In this document: piece by piece, positions 45,733-54,503 of the stretch
How positions within the stretch are numbered: position 1 is the stretch's first letter
How the letters are laid out: each line of letters starts with the position of its first letter
The notes under the pieces: model-generated
The model's input: only the letters and a program-made list of their open reading frames with translations
What the model was told of the DNA's origin: nothing
Database searches by the model: none
Assembly (NCBI RefSeq): GCF_003696365.1
Contig: NZ_RFFM01000007.1
Coordinates: 1-64,000, forward strand
Direction of reading: 5' to 3'
Source: Stutzerimonas zhaodongensis
Lineage (GTDB): Bacteria > Pseudomonadota > Gammaproteobacteria > Pseudomonadales > Pseudomonadaceae
Length of the DNA: 64,000 nucleotides
Translations under genes and position numbers: made by a program

Positions 45733-45771
45733 GCGTGTCTCCATGACCTCAGATGTCGTTTCGCTGCGCAT

Positions 45772-45790
45772 GATAGTGATTCGTAATATC
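45772..45790 (-). promoter_or_regulatory. Probable Fur box upstream of the FepA/CirA-type receptor
   Basis: GATAGTGATTCGTAATATC matches the 19-bp Fur consensus at 13 positions, with both outer hexamers well kept. It lies 40 bp before the chosen start. Confidence 0.5.
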
Positions 45791-45910
45791 GATATACTTT
45801 AGCCATGTTTCAAAATGTAACAATGAGCAGTCGATGGTCCTGTTTGCTCAAGCAAATGCGAGGCTGCTAAGCAATTCGCAATGTGGGAAGTTTGGGTGTC
45901 ACTGAAGGGA

Positions 45911-45931
45911 AGCGGCCCTTTGCGGGCCGCT
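45911..45931 (-). terminator. Hairpin after the SIMPL-domain gene
   Basis: Perfect eight-bp stem AGCGGCCC/GGGCCGCT with a five-base loop, six bases past the stop of the leftward gene at 45937. Tail on the minus strand is TCCCTTC, a poor U-tract. Confidence 0.55.
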
Positions 45932-45936
45932 GAACA

Positions 45937-46629
45937 TCAGGGCATCTGTACTTCGATGACACCCTCGGCGTTTATGCTGATCTGCCTCGTGCCCGCCTCG
46001 ACATCGGGTGTTGGCATCGCGTCCATGGTCTTCATCGCGAAGTTGCGCATCTCCGGCTGATAGCCCGCGCCGCTTCCAAGATTGAGGTTCACGATCCGGT
46101 AATCGGAGCCTCCCAGCGCCTCGGTAGCAAGCTGGGCGCGGGCACGGAAAGCGGCAACAGCATCCTTCAGCAAACTGTCTTCGTTCTGCTTGCGGATCGC
46201 ATCAGAAACGCTGAAATGCATGCTGCCCATTTTAAGGTCCTGCATCAGTTCACCGGTGAGCTTGGAAAGCGCGGCAAAGTCGCTGCTCTCCAGGCGCAGC
46301 TCGGCACGCTCGCGCCAGCCGCTGATCTGTTGCCCTTTTTCTTCATAGATCGGATAGCTGCTGCGGCTGCCTTGACTGACAACTACGCCTTTGACCTGGC
46401 GAGCGCGTTGAAGCGCCTTGTTCATGGCTTCGGTGGTTTGTGCGGCCAGTTGCGCCGGATCCTTCTGCTGAGCTTCGCTATACAAAGTGACATGCATACG
46501 GTCGTGGGCCACTTCGCTCGTGGCCTCGGCACGTAGGGAAATCTGGTTGTAGCGAGCTTCGTCAGCGACAGCGGGAAGGCAGGCAATGCAAGCCAGCAGC
46601 GCAATGCTGCGGGGGACGGAAACGAACAT
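45937..46629 (-). CDS. SIMPL-domain (DUF541) periplasmic protein
   Basis: 230 aa with signal peptide (SIALLACIACLPAVA). Family pattern: ISLRAEATSEVAHDRMHVTLYSEA near the start and GWRERAELRLESSDFAALSKLTGEL, ending AMPTPDVEAGTRQISINAEGVIEVQ. SIMPL proteins are periplasmic or outer-membrane linked, with ill-defined roles in stress resistance. AGGAGC site before ATG. Divergent from roxS. Confidence 0.88.
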   Translation of the reverse strand: MFVSVPRSIALLACIACLPAVADEARYNQISLRAEATSEVAHDRMHVTLYSEAQQKDPAQLAAQTTEAMNKALQRARQVKGVVVSQGSRSSYPIYEEKGQQISGWRERAELRLESSDFAALSKLTGELMQDLKMGSMHFSVSDAIRKQNEDSLLKDAVAAFRARAQLATEALGGSDYRIVNLNLGSGAGYQPEMRNFAMKTMDAMPTPDVEAGTRQISINAEGVIEVQMP

Positions 46630-46778
46630 GAAAGCTCCTTAGTTCGATTGCACCAGCGGTGCGGCGCAGAGACTTTATCCTTTTGGATGTTACCGCGCAG
46701 TTTTTCGTGCGGCGCGTTGACGCAGATCGGCTGTGATTCGGGCGCCTTGGTTATACTCGCGACACCTTTGGAGCCCCC

Positions 46779-48035
46779 ATGCAAGCATCCGTCCATCTGC
46801 TTTCTGCCAGCCGTCAGAACCTCCGTCTCCTCACCCTCATCCGCATTCTGGTGCTGGCTGCTCAGGCCGGTGCGGTCGGGTTGGCCTACGCCACGCAGAT
46901 GTTTGGCCTGCCGTGGTTTCACCTTGCCGTCACCCTGGTGGTTTCGGCTTTTATCTGCCTGGGTACTGCATTGCGGCTGCGCGGGCCCTGGCCGGTGACG
47001 GAACTTGAATATGCGGTGCATCTGGCGGCCGATCTGCTGATCCACAGCGCACTGCTGTATTACTCGGGCGGCTCGACCAACCCATTCGTGTCCTATTACC
47101 TGGTGCCACTAACCATCGCGGCTGCGACGTTGCCGTGGTTGTATTCCGTGGTGCTGTCGGGCCTGGCGCTGGTCGGCTATACCCTGATGCTGGTGTGGTA
47201 CGACCCGGTCACCGTACCGCCGGTCGATCGCACGACGCTTCTGGTATACGGGATGTGGCTGAGTTTTGCGTTGGCTGCAGCGCTTATCACCTTTTTCGTG
47301 GCCCGCATGGCCGAGCAGTTGCGGCGTCAGGAGCAATTTCAGGCTCAGCGTCGCGAGGAGAGCATGCGAGATCAGCAACTGTTGGCGGTCGCCACACAGG
47401 CCGCAGGCGCCGCTCATGAATTGGGAACGCCGCTCGCCACCATGAGTGTGCTGCTCAAGGAGCTGCGTCAGGATCACAAGGCGTCGCCGCAGCTCAGCGA
47501 AGACCTGGCATTGTTGCAGTCGCAGGTCCAGCTTTGCAAAGACAGCCTTCGCCAGCTGGTGCGTGCCGCGGAAGCGGATCGCCGGCAGGCCATCGTCGAG
47601 CAGACCGTCCGCGAATGGGTCGAGTCCGTGTTGCAGCGTTGGCATCTGATGCACCCCGAAGCGACCTACCGTTTTCAATGCCTGGGCAAGGGTACTCCGC
47701 CGCGCTTGATGCCGCCGGCGGATCTGGGGCAGTCATTGCTCAACCTGCTCAACAACGCCACCGATGCCAGCCCGGACAATCTTGATATTCGCCTGGACTG
47801 GGACGCGCAGTGGATCAAGCTGACCATCCGAGACCACGGCGCCGGCGTGCCACTGGCCATTGCGGAGCAGATTGGCAGACCCTTCATCACGACCAAGGGC
47901 AAGGGTTTCGGACTGGGCCTCTTTCTCAGCCAGGCGAGCGTTACGCGCGCCGGAGGTACCGTGAAACTTTACAATCACGAAGATGGTGGCACCCTGACTG
48001 AATTACGCCTGCCACATGGCTCAGTGCGGGCCTGA
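46779..48035 (+). CDS. roxS: RegB/PrrB/RoxS-type redox sensor histidine kinase
   Basis: 418 aa inner-membrane kinase sensing respiratory redox state. Six N-terminal membrane segments to about 175, including the quinone/redox box GGSTNPFVSYYLVPLTIAA (about 96-114). H box AAHELGTPLATMSVLLKEL with His213, and N/G boxes LLNNATDASP and TTKGKGFGLGLFLSQASV. In Pseudomonas, RoxSR governs terminal oxidase expression. The cognate regulator gene starts 31 bp downstream. Confidence 0.93.
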   Translation: MQASVHLLSASRQNLRLLTLIRILVLAAQAGAVGLAYATQMFGLPWFHLAVTLVVSAFICLGTALRLRGPWPVTELEYAVHLAADLLIHSALLYYSGGSTNPFVSYYLVPLTIAAATLPWLYSVVLSGLALVGYTLMLVWYDPVTVPPVDRTTLLVYGMWLSFALAAALITFFVARMAEQLRRQEQFQAQRREESMRDQQLLAVATQAAGAAHELGTPLATMSVLLKELRQDHKASPQLSEDLALLQSQVQLCKDSLRQLVRAAEADRRQAIVEQTVREWVESVLQRWHLMHPEATYRFQCLGKGTPPRLMPPADLGQSLLNLLNNATDASPDNLDIRLDWDAQWIKLTIRDHGAGVPLAIAEQIGRPFITTKGKGFGLGLFLSQASVTRAGGTVKLYNHEDGGTLTELRLPHGSVRA

Positions 48036-48066
48036 CCGACGTGATCAATACGCGAGGAATGCAAAC

Positions 48067-48627
48067 ATGACCGAAGAGCTGCAGCACGACGGCGAAGATC
48101 AGCCCCATCTGCTGCTGGTGGACGACGACCCGACCTTTACCCGCGTCATGGCTCGCGCCATGAGTCGCCGCGGCCTGCACGTCAGCATCGCTGGCTCGGC
48201 CGAAGAAGGCCTGGAAATGGCAAAGCAGGATCTGCCGGACTACGCGGTTCTGGATCTGAAAATGGAAGGTGATTCCGGACTGGTGCTGCTGCCCAAGCTG
48301 CTAGAGCTGGATCCGGAAATGAAGGTGTTGATCCTCACCGGTTACTCGAGCATTGCCACTGCTGTCGAGGCCATCAAGCGCGGTGCCTGCAACTACCTGT
48401 GCAAGCCAGCCGACGCGGACGATGTACTGGCGGCACTGCTCTCCAAACATGCTGATCTGGACACCCTGGTTCCCGAAAACCCGATGTCGGTGGATCGCCT
48501 GCAGTGGGAACACATCCAGCGTGTACTGACCGAGCACGATGGCAACATCTCCGCGACGGCGCGTGCCTTGGGCATGCATCGGCGGACCTTGCAGCGCAAG
48601 CTGCAGAAGCGCCCGGTACGTCGCTAA
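48067..48627 (+). CDS. roxR: Redox response regulator RoxR (RegA/PrrA type)
   Basis: 186 aa from ATG 48067 with GAGGA upstream. Receiver domain with LLLVDDDP and phosphoacceptor Asp63 (VLDLKMEGDSGL), then Thr (LTGYSS) and Lys (CKPAD). C-terminal Fis-type helix-turn-helix (LTEHDGNISATARALGMHRRTLQRKLQKR) as in RegA/PrrA. Partner of the upstream kinase. No linker output enzyme domain. Confidence 0.94.
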   Translation: MTEELQHDGEDQPHLLLVDDDPTFTRVMARAMSRRGLHVSIAGSAEEGLEMAKQDLPDYAVLDLKMEGDSGLVLLPKLLELDPEMKVLILTGYSSIATAVEAIKRGACNYLCKPADADDVLAALLSKHADLDTLVPENPMSVDRLQWEHIQRVLTEHDGNISATARALGMHRRTLQRKLQKRPVRR

Positions 48628-48634
48628 CACCTGC

Positions 48635-48672
48635 ATGAGCTGGAAGGGTACGCCTCACCGCTTCCAGTTCAT
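48635..48672 (+). terminator. Hairpin after roxR
   Basis: ATGAGCTGGAAG / CTTCCAGTTCAT pair over 12 positions with one G-U, loop of 14 bases, beginning eight bases after the roxR stop. No clear U-tract. Confidence 0.5.
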
Positions 48673-48721
48673 TGCGTATCTGCAGCTAACATAGGACGGC
48701 CTCTTCGTCCCGAGTTCGCCC

Positions 48722-49663
48722 ATGTTGTCCGTTGCCATCCAGACCCTGGGCATCACCGCCCCGGTGTTCGTCATGCTGTTCATCGGTGTTGCGCTCAAGC
48801 ATCTGGGCTGGATCGATGCGGCCTTCATACAGACTGCCTCGACGCTGGTCTTCAAGGCTACGATGCCGACGCTGCTATTTCTGTCGATCATCAATGCCGA
48901 CCTCGACGCAGCACTGCAGCCGGCCTTGCTGACCTATTACGTCATCGCCACTGTCGCGATGTTCTTTCTGGCGTGGGCATGGGCGCTTTGGCGCTGCCCA
49001 GCCGCGGACCGTGGCGTCTATGTCCAAGGCGCGTTCCGGGGTAACAACGGCATCGTCGGTCTGGCGTTGGCCACCAGCCTCTACGGAGATTACGGGCTGT
49101 CACTCGGCGGCGTACTGGCTGGCATTGTGATACTGGTTTACAACAGTCTGTCTGCGTTGATTCTGGCCATCTACAACCCGAATGGGCGCGTCAGTGCCGG
49201 CACGATTCTACTCAGCATTCTGCGCAACCCGTTGGTGATCGGTGTAACAAGCGCGGTGCCCTTTGCCTATTGGCAAATCCCGCTACCGGACTGGCTGATG
49301 ACTTCGGGGCGTTATTTCGCACAGATGACGCTGCCCCTGGCGCTCATCTGCATCGGTGGCACGCTGACCCTGTCGGTACTGCGAGAAAGCAGCCGCATCG
49401 CCATGGGGTCGAGCATGATGAAAATGGTATGGCTGCCGGCGTTGGCTACCTTGGGGGCCGGGCTGATGGGCTTCCGCGGAGCGGACCTGGGCATCCTGTT
49501 CCTTTACTTTGCAAGCCCCACGGCGTCCGCCAGTTATGTGATGGCACGGGCAGTCAATGCAAACCATCAGTTGGCTGCGGTCATCATCGTGATCACCACG
49601 CTGATGGCTGCGCTGAGCGTCAACGTCGGGCTCTTCCTGTTGGGCTGGGTTGGCTGGCTCTAG
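48722..49663 (+). CDS. AEC-family (auxin efflux carrier-like) transporter
   Basis: 313 aa with ten hydrophobic segments in two inverted halves. Conserved features include PVFVMLFIGVALKHLGWID at the start, ATMPTLLFLSIINAD, and GAFRGNNGIVGLALATSLYG. AEC carriers in bacteria transport small carboxylates or similar; substrate unknown. The start ATG at 48722 lacks a good binding site (CCC). Single gene. Confidence 0.88.
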   Translation: MLSVAIQTLGITAPVFVMLFIGVALKHLGWIDAAFIQTASTLVFKATMPTLLFLSIINADLDAALQPALLTYYVIATVAMFFLAWAWALWRCPAADRGVYVQGAFRGNNGIVGLALATSLYGDYGLSLGGVLAGIVILVYNSLSALILAIYNPNGRVSAGTILLSILRNPLVIGVTSAVPFAYWQIPLPDWLMTSGRYFAQMTLPLALICIGGTLTLSVLRESSRIAMGSSMMKMVWLPALATLGAGLMGFRGADLGILFLYFASPTASASYVMARAVNANHQLAAVIIVITTLMAALSVNVGLFLLGWVGWL

Positions 49664-49894
49664 GGGTATCCAACACGCCAAATCAACCACGCCACTTAGC
49701 CAAGCGTCGGACCGCGGATGATAGATTTCACTGGCCAACCGTGTGATCTGTTTGGTTTTTTCGGACCAACGGCAGCATCAACAAGTCCGTAATCGGTCAT
49801 CAGACCTCAGAAAAAAATAACGATATGCGTCACCTTCCCCATGACAGCTCAAGGCCATCTCAAGGCCGTTACTTAGTTTTGGGAATTGCATTCA
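49664..49894. other. Intergenic region before the M23 peptidase gene
   Basis: 231 bp. A short TTGGT/ACCAA hairpin with a T-run at about 49753-49770 could end the AEC transcript. The 9-mer CTCAAGGCC occurs twice near 49852-49871. No gene is seen. Confidence 0.45.
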
Positions 49895-50878
49895 ATGTCG
49901 CTATTCACTCCGACGAGCCGGTCGCTGATCCGAGATGCTGACCGCGTCGTCAGTTTGCCTCGCAGGTTAGGCCCCGGCCTGGCGCTGCTGTTGCTACTGA
50001 ACGTGGGGGCCTTCGCAGGAGGGATCTGGATCGGACGTGATCTGGATTCAGCACCGCAAACCGTACTCCAAGAGGAGCCCGGCCTCGATACTGAGGGTCG
50101 TTTCGCCATTGCGCGTGTCGGCAAGGTGGTGGGTCGGCTGAAGTCCCTTGAATCCGACGTGCTGGCGCTGCAGCAGATGATGGGCGAGCAGCGCGTTCTG
50201 AATGCTCAGCTTTCAGCGCTGGATCCCGCGCTTCTGCCATTGCTGGCTCCCGATCGGCCTGCTCGCGGCGGAGCGGGGCAGGGCGGTGTGCTGTTGCCAC
50301 CGCAGACTTGCTCTGGCGAGTTGTCGACCAAGACCGGCAGCGTATCGCTTGCCGACCTTGAACGCACCGAAACGTCCGCCCGCTGCATACGCGAAGTGCT
50401 TGACCTGATGATGCAGCAGGTCGCTGAACGCAATGCTGCACTCATGGCGATCCCGTCTCGCCGCCCGGTTGACGAGGCGCGTCTGGGGTCGCCATTCGGC
50501 AACCGCATCGATCCCTTCCGTAAGCAGCCTGCCTTTCATTCGGGTGTGGATTTCTCACTGCGCTCCGGTGCGGAAGTTCGTGCCGCGGCAGGCGGGCGAG
50601 TGCGGTTTGCCGGCTACCGTGGCGCCTATGGAAACCTCGTGGAGGTCGATCACGGCAACGGCTTGGTAACCCGCTACGCGCACTTGTCAAAGATTCTGGT
50701 GCGCAGCGGAGATGTGATTACGCCTGAGCACAAGATTGGCGCGGTGGGTTCTACCGGACGCTCGACCGGTCCGCACCTCCATTTCGAGGTGTTGCACAAG
50801 GGCCGATTCGTCGACCCGCAGCGCTTCCTTGCCCTCGGCGATCTCGAGCGAGCCGAGGATGGTCAGGCAGATGACTAA
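49895..50878 (+). CDS. M23-family peptidoglycan endopeptidase
   Basis: 327 aa (ATG 49895; a TTG three codons earlier also possible). One N-terminal membrane segment (about 30-50), a short coiled region (VGRLKSLESDVLALQQMMGEQRVLNAQL), then the LytM/M23 domain (about 200-310) with zinc ligands FHSGVDF, the middle GNLVEVDHGNGLVTRYAHL and the last HLHFEV. All ligands are present, so it should be active. Acts in the periplasm, cutting peptide cross-links. Stop overlaps the next gene by eight bases, linking it to the bactofilin unit. Confidence 0.92.
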   Translation: MSLFTPTSRSLIRDADRVVSLPRRLGPGLALLLLLNVGAFAGGIWIGRDLDSAPQTVLQEEPGLDTEGRFAIARVGKVVGRLKSLESDVLALQQMMGEQRVLNAQLSALDPALLPLLAPDRPARGGAGQGGVLLPPQTCSGELSTKTGSVSLADLERTETSARCIREVLDLMMQQVAERNAALMAIPSRRPVDEARLGSPFGNRIDPFRKQPAFHSGVDFSLRSGAEVRAAAGGRVRFAGYRGAYGNLVEVDHGNGLVTRYAHLSKILVRSGDVITPEHKIGAVGSTGRSTGPHLHFEVLHKGRFVDPQRFLALGDLERAEDGQADD

Positions 50879-51215
50879 AACTGTCGACACGCGCGAGCTG
50901 CTGCGTGCCGACCATCGGCTCGTGGCTGCTCGTGCAACGCGGCGCTGGGTATGGGTAGTGCTGGTGATGCTATGTGGGTTCGCGGGCCTTCTCTACATGC
51001 GTTGGGAAGATGGCACAGACCAGGCGCGTCAGCTTCAAGAGCTGGCGAGCGATAATCAGAAGCTCCGTGAGGCACTCAGCCAGAGCCGGTTGCAGGAGCA
51101 GGAAGCCGAAGCCACGCAGGAGCAGCTGCTCAGCCGGATTGCCGGATTGTCCGCCCAGATCGACCGCCTACAGACCGAATTGGCCTTCTTCCAGCAGCAG
51201 AAGAAGTCTCGCTAA
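50871..51215 (+). CDS. Membrane-anchored coiled-coil protein of the bactofilin unit
   Basis: 114 aa. Short cytoplasmic head, one membrane segment (about 25-43, VWVVLVMLCGFAGLLYM), then a continuous coiled coil (about 50-112, many Leu/Gln/Glu heptads, ending FFQQQKKSR). No enzymatic motif. It overlaps the M23 gene by eight bases and precedes the bactofilin by 16 bp, suggesting a bridge or scaffold between them; a FtsB/DivIC-like shape is a structural analogy only. Confidence 0.8.
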   Translation: MTKTVDTRELLRADHRLVAARATRRWVWVVLVMLCGFAGLLYMRWEDGTDQARQLQELASDNQKLREALSQSRLQEQEAEATQEQLLSRIAGLSAQIDRLQTELAFFQQQKKSR

Positions 51216-51231
51216 ATCCATCGGAGGAAAA

Positions 51232-51657
51232 ATGTTCAACAAGAAAAAATCGGTGTCACAGATCACCGTCGATCAGTTCTCGAGCCTCATATCGAGCAAC
51301 CTGTCTCTCAGCGGTGACGTGGAGTTCGAGGACGGACTGAAGGTGAACGGTACGGTGAAGGGCAACGTCAAGCACAAGACCGGCACTCGCAGCTTGCTGG
51401 CCTTGAGTGCTGAAGGTCGGATCGAAGGGAATGTCAGCAGTCACGACGCCTTGATCGACGGCACGATCGTCGGTGACCTGAGGGTCGAACATCTGCTGGA
51501 GCTACATTCCAACGCGCGGGTACACGGCAATATTCGCTATCGCCACCTCAGCATGGAAAACGGTGCCGTGGTCGAAGGGACGCTCAGCCGTATGAGCGAT
51601 GAAGAGGAAACCGCACAGGTCTTGGAGCTGCCGCGATCTCAAGTGCGTGAGGGCTGA
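51232..51657 (+). CDS. Bactofilin
   Basis: 141 aa cytoskeletal beta-helix protein. The DUF583 domain runs from about 20 to 120 with the short-strand repeats SSNLSLSGDVEFEDGLKVNGTVKGNV, GRIEGNVSSHDALIDGTIVGDL and ARVHGNIRYRHLSMENGAVVEGTL. Basic N-terminus (MFNKKKS) and acidic C-terminus. Bactofilins polymerise without nucleotide and recruit wall enzymes; here an M23 peptidase gene lies in the same operon, as in Helicobacter csd-type loci. Strong CGGAGG ribosome site. Confidence 0.93.
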   Translation: MFNKKKSVSQITVDQFSSLISSNLSLSGDVEFEDGLKVNGTVKGNVKHKTGTRSLLALSAEGRIEGNVSSHDALIDGTIVGDLRVEHLLELHSNARVHGNIRYRHLSMENGAVVEGTLSRMSDEEETAQVLELPRSQVREG

Positions 51658-51730
51658 TGCCCGCGCCGTGCCGTAAGTGCCCGCCTTGTGATCAGGCCCA
51701 GGGTCACGACACCTCCGCGGGCTTCATCTT

Positions 51731-52819
51731 TCAGTGCTGCTTTTTCCAGGCGCGGGTCGTGATCACTAGCAGGGTCACTGCCGTAAGCGGAACCGCGTAG
51801 CCAATCATTGCATCACCAAAGGTTTCGGCGAAGGGGCGTCCGGCGCTGGCCATGACCAGATAGCCGGTGTAGGCCGCGTAGTAGGCCAGGAACAGCAATC
51901 CCTCCCAGCGGTTGATCGCATAGCCGGTGAAGAAAATCGGCAGGCAGGCCACCGCCACCGCGATCATCACGGGGAAGTCGAACGCCAATGCGCTGGCCGC
52001 CACGCTGATCGCTGTTGGCGACACCAGAGAGGCAAGCCCCAGCACGCAGAGCAGGTTGAATATATTGCTGCCGACAATGTTGCCTACTGCGATGTCACGC
52101 TCGCCACGAATGGCGGCAAGTATCGATGTGGCCAGCTCGGGCAGCGATGTGCCTATCGCAATCACCGTCAGGCCAATGACCAGTTCCGACAGGCCAAGCG
52201 CCCGGGCCAGCGACACGGCGCCTTCGACAAGAAAGTTGGAGCCGGCGACCAGCAGCACCAGGCCGACGATCACCAGCGCGGCATTGATCAGCGTGGCGTA
52301 TGGCTTGGGTGTTTCGTCAAGGCCGAACTCCTTGGCGAACTCATCATCGGCCGTAGCGGCTGCACTGGCGCGGCGACTGCTGATGATCAGAAAAAGCGTG
52401 TAACCGACGACTCCCGAGAACAGCAGCGCTCCGTCGAGACGACTGAGCGACCCGTCCCACGCCAAGGCGTAAGTGACCAGGCTTGCGCCGATCATGATGG
52501 GAACATCGAGGCGGATAAGCTGACGGGAAACTACCAGGGGTGCGATCAGTGAGGTCATCCCGAGGATCAGCAGCACGTTGGCGATGTTGCTGCCCAGCAC
52601 GTTGCCGATGGCAATATCCCCGCTGCCGTTGAAAGAAGCTTGTACGCTGACCGCGGTTTCCGGCGCACTGGTGCCGAATGCCACGACCGTCAGGCCAATG
52701 ATCAGGGGTGGAATGCCAAATTGCGCCGCCAGTTTGGCTGCGCCTCGTACCAGCACTTCAGCGCCGGCAACGAGTAGGACGAGGCCGGCAATCAGGTACA
52801 CGAAAGTCATCGCAGACAC
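51731..52819 (-). CDS. Calcium/sodium antiporter, CaCA family (copy 1)
   Basis: 362 aa with ten or eleven membrane segments in two alpha-repeat halves. The signature repeats VVAFGTSAPETAVSVQASFNGSGDIAIGNVLGSNIANVLL and VIAIGTSLPELATSILAAIRGERDIAVGNIVGSNIFNLL are intact with their ion-binding Glu and Asn residues. Exchanges Ca2+ for Na+ (YrbG-like). Tandem with a paralogue 35 bp upstream in the same orientation. Confidence 0.92.
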   Translation of the reverse strand: MSAMTFVYLIAGLVLLVAGAEVLVRGAAKLAAQFGIPPLIIGLTVVAFGTSAPETAVSVQASFNGSGDIAIGNVLGSNIANVLLILGMTSLIAPLVVSRQLIRLDVPIMIGASLVTYALAWDGSLSRLDGALLFSGVVGYTLFLIISSRRASAAATADDEFAKEFGLDETPKPYATLINAALVIVGLVLLVAGSNFLVEGAVSLARALGLSELVIGLTVIAIGTSLPELATSILAAIRGERDIAVGNIVGSNIFNLLCVLGLASLVSPTAISVAASALAFDFPVMIAVAVACLPIFFTGYAINRWEGLLFLAYYAAYTGYLVMASAGRPFAETFGDAMIGYAVPLTAVTLLVITTRAWKKQH

Positions 52820-52854
52820 GATGGTAAAGCTCCAAAGGGGGTGGGGGCGGTGGC

Positions 52855-53940
52855 CTAGCGCTGGTGCTTCCAGGCGCGCAGGAAGATCACTAAAAGCGTG
52901 ACGGCCGTCAAGGGCAATACGTACCAGGTCATTGCATGACGTAACAGGTTGATGGCCGGGAGCCCGGTGGAAAACATCACCAGATACAGGGTATAGGCAA
53001 TGTAGTAGCCAAAGAACAACAGCCCTTCCCAGCGATTGATCCGGTATCCCGAGAAGAAGATAGGCAAACAGGCGACAAAGACTGCGAGCATGACCGGAAG
53101 GTCGAACGCTAGCGCGTTGGGTGAGATGGAAAGCCCGTCGGAGGAAATGGCAGCGCCCGCGCCAAGGACCAGCAGCAGATTGAAAATGCAGCTGCCGACG
53201 ATATTGCCCACCGCAATGTCACGCTCGCCGCGATACACCGCCATCACCGATGTCGCCAGTTCCGGCATGGACGTCCCTACTGCAATGACGGTGAGCCCGA
53301 TGACCAGCTCGGACAAGCCAAGCGCGCGAGCCAGGGCTACGGCCCCTTCGATAAGCAGGTTGGAGCCGACGATCAGCAAGCCCAGGCCGAGCACCACCAA
53401 AAACAGCTGGAAGACCCAGCCCAGAGGTTTCTTGGTATTTTCATCAGCGCCGAACTCATTGGCGAACTCATCCTGCTGACGGTTCTTTTCGCGTTTGCTA
53501 ACGACAACCAGAAAGGCCGTGTACACCAGCAGCAGCGCAAGCAAAATGAAACCGTCGAGTTGGCTGACCCGACCATTCCACGCCAGGCCGAAGGTCAGCA
53601 AGCCGGCGCCGATCATGACCGGTACGTCAAGACGGACCAACTGCCGTGACACCACGAGCGGAGCGACAAGCGCCGAAAGGCCGAGAATCAGAAGGATGTT
53701 GGCGATGTTGCTGCCGATTACGTTGCCAACGGCGATATCCCCGCTGCCATTGAGCGAAGCTTGAATGCTGACTGCCGTTTCAGGCGCGCTGGTACCAAAG
53801 GCGACGACGGTCAAACCGATGATCAGCGGCGATATGCCGAAACGTGCCGCCAGCCTCGAAGCGCCTCGCACCAGCGCCTCTGCACCTACAACCAGCAATA
53901 CCAGTCCACCGACCAGGTAGGCCAATGTGATCAAGCTCAT
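52855..53940 (-). CDS. Calcium/sodium antiporter, CaCA family (copy 2)
   Basis: 361 aa, very like copy 1 in both alpha repeats (FGTSAPETAVSIQASLNGSGDIAVGNVIGSNIAN and VGTSMPELATSVMAVYRGERDIAVGNIVGSCIFNLL) and ending LRAWKHQR. The most variable part is the central loop (EKNRQQDEFANEFGADENTKK against copy 1). A recent tandem duplication. Its start lies 28 bp from the end of the RlpA-like gene, so the three genes may be one leftward transcript. Confidence 0.92.
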   Translation of the reverse strand: MSLITLAYLVGGLVLLVVGAEALVRGASRLAARFGISPLIIGLTVVAFGTSAPETAVSIQASLNGSGDIAVGNVIGSNIANILLILGLSALVAPLVVSRQLVRLDVPVMIGAGLLTFGLAWNGRVSQLDGFILLALLLVYTAFLVVVSKREKNRQQDEFANEFGADENTKKPLGWVFQLFLVVLGLGLLIVGSNLLIEGAVALARALGLSELVIGLTVIAVGTSMPELATSVMAVYRGERDIAVGNIVGSCIFNLLLVLGAGAAISSDGLSISPNALAFDLPVMLAVFVACLPIFFSGYRINRWEGLLFFGYYIAYTLYLVMFSTGLPAINLLRHAMTWYVLPLTAVTLLVIFLRAWKHQR

Positions 53941-53968
53941 TGAAACTCCTCAGGAATATTCAGGATGG

Positions 53969-54349
53969 TCAGTCAAGTGCCTCGATCTTGACAGGGGCGA
54001 TGCCATCCTCGAGTAGATCAATTCGATTAGCTGCAACCCGTGACAGATCGATGATGCGTCCTGGTTTGAATGGGCCGCGATCATTGATCCGGACGGTGAC
54101 CGTCTTGCCGTTCTCCAAGTTGGTGACCTGAACACGGGTGTCGAATGGCAGCGTTTTGTGGGCCGCAACCAGCTCGTTCTGGTTGAACGTCTCGCCGCTT
54201 GCGGTCTGCTCGCCGTGAAAACTGCGGGCGTAATATGACGCCTTACCCTTCTGCGTGAGGGTGCTTTCGTTGGCGTCCGCTTGGGGCGATTCACTGCAGC
54301 CCGCGGCGAAGGCAAGCAGGATCGGGACGGTCAGCATTCTGGTTCGCAT
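53969..54349 (-). CDS. RlpA-like lipoprotein with double-psi beta-barrel
   Basis: 126 aa from ATG 54349 (AAGGA six bases upstream). Signal with lipobox AAGC near residue 18, then the DPBB domain KGKASYYARSFHGEQTASGETFNQNELVAAHKTLPFDTRVQVTNLENGKTVTVRINDRGPFK...IDLS, which carries the catalytic-type Asp and His residues of RlpA lytic transglycosylases. It lacks the SPOR domain of full-length RlpA, so septal targeting is not expected. Periplasmic, wall-associated. Confidence 0.88.
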   Translation of the reverse strand: MRTRMLTVPILLAFAAGCSESPQADANESTLTQKGKASYYARSFHGEQTASGETFNQNELVAAHKTLPFDTRVQVTNLENGKTVTVRINDRGPFKPGRIIDLSRVAANRIDLLEDGIAPVKIEALD

Positions 54350-54477
54350 GAGCAATCCTTCCTGAACGGATCAGGCAGCAATTACGAGTAAGCGTTATCC
54401 GGATTGGAGCGTCTAGCTGCGCGGCCGTTCAGTACTCTTGCCGAAAGGCGGTGTTCAAGCGCTGCGGCATACAAGCA

Positions 54478-54497
54478 ACGGGCCCTGTCGGGCCCGT
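54478..54497 (-). terminator. Hairpin after gatB
   Basis: ACGGGCCC/GGGCCCGT, eight perfect pairs with a four-base loop, seven bases past the gatB stop. Minus-strand tail TGCTTGT is slightly U-rich. Confidence 0.6.
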
Positions 54498-54503
54498 CTG
54501 GTT

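Noticed and set aside
43714..45786. 690-codon open frame antisense to the FepA/CirA-type receptor gene
   Set aside because: Long antisense frames arise from GC-rich codon bias. It lacks a ribosome site and any recognisable domain, while the receptor on the other strand is complete.
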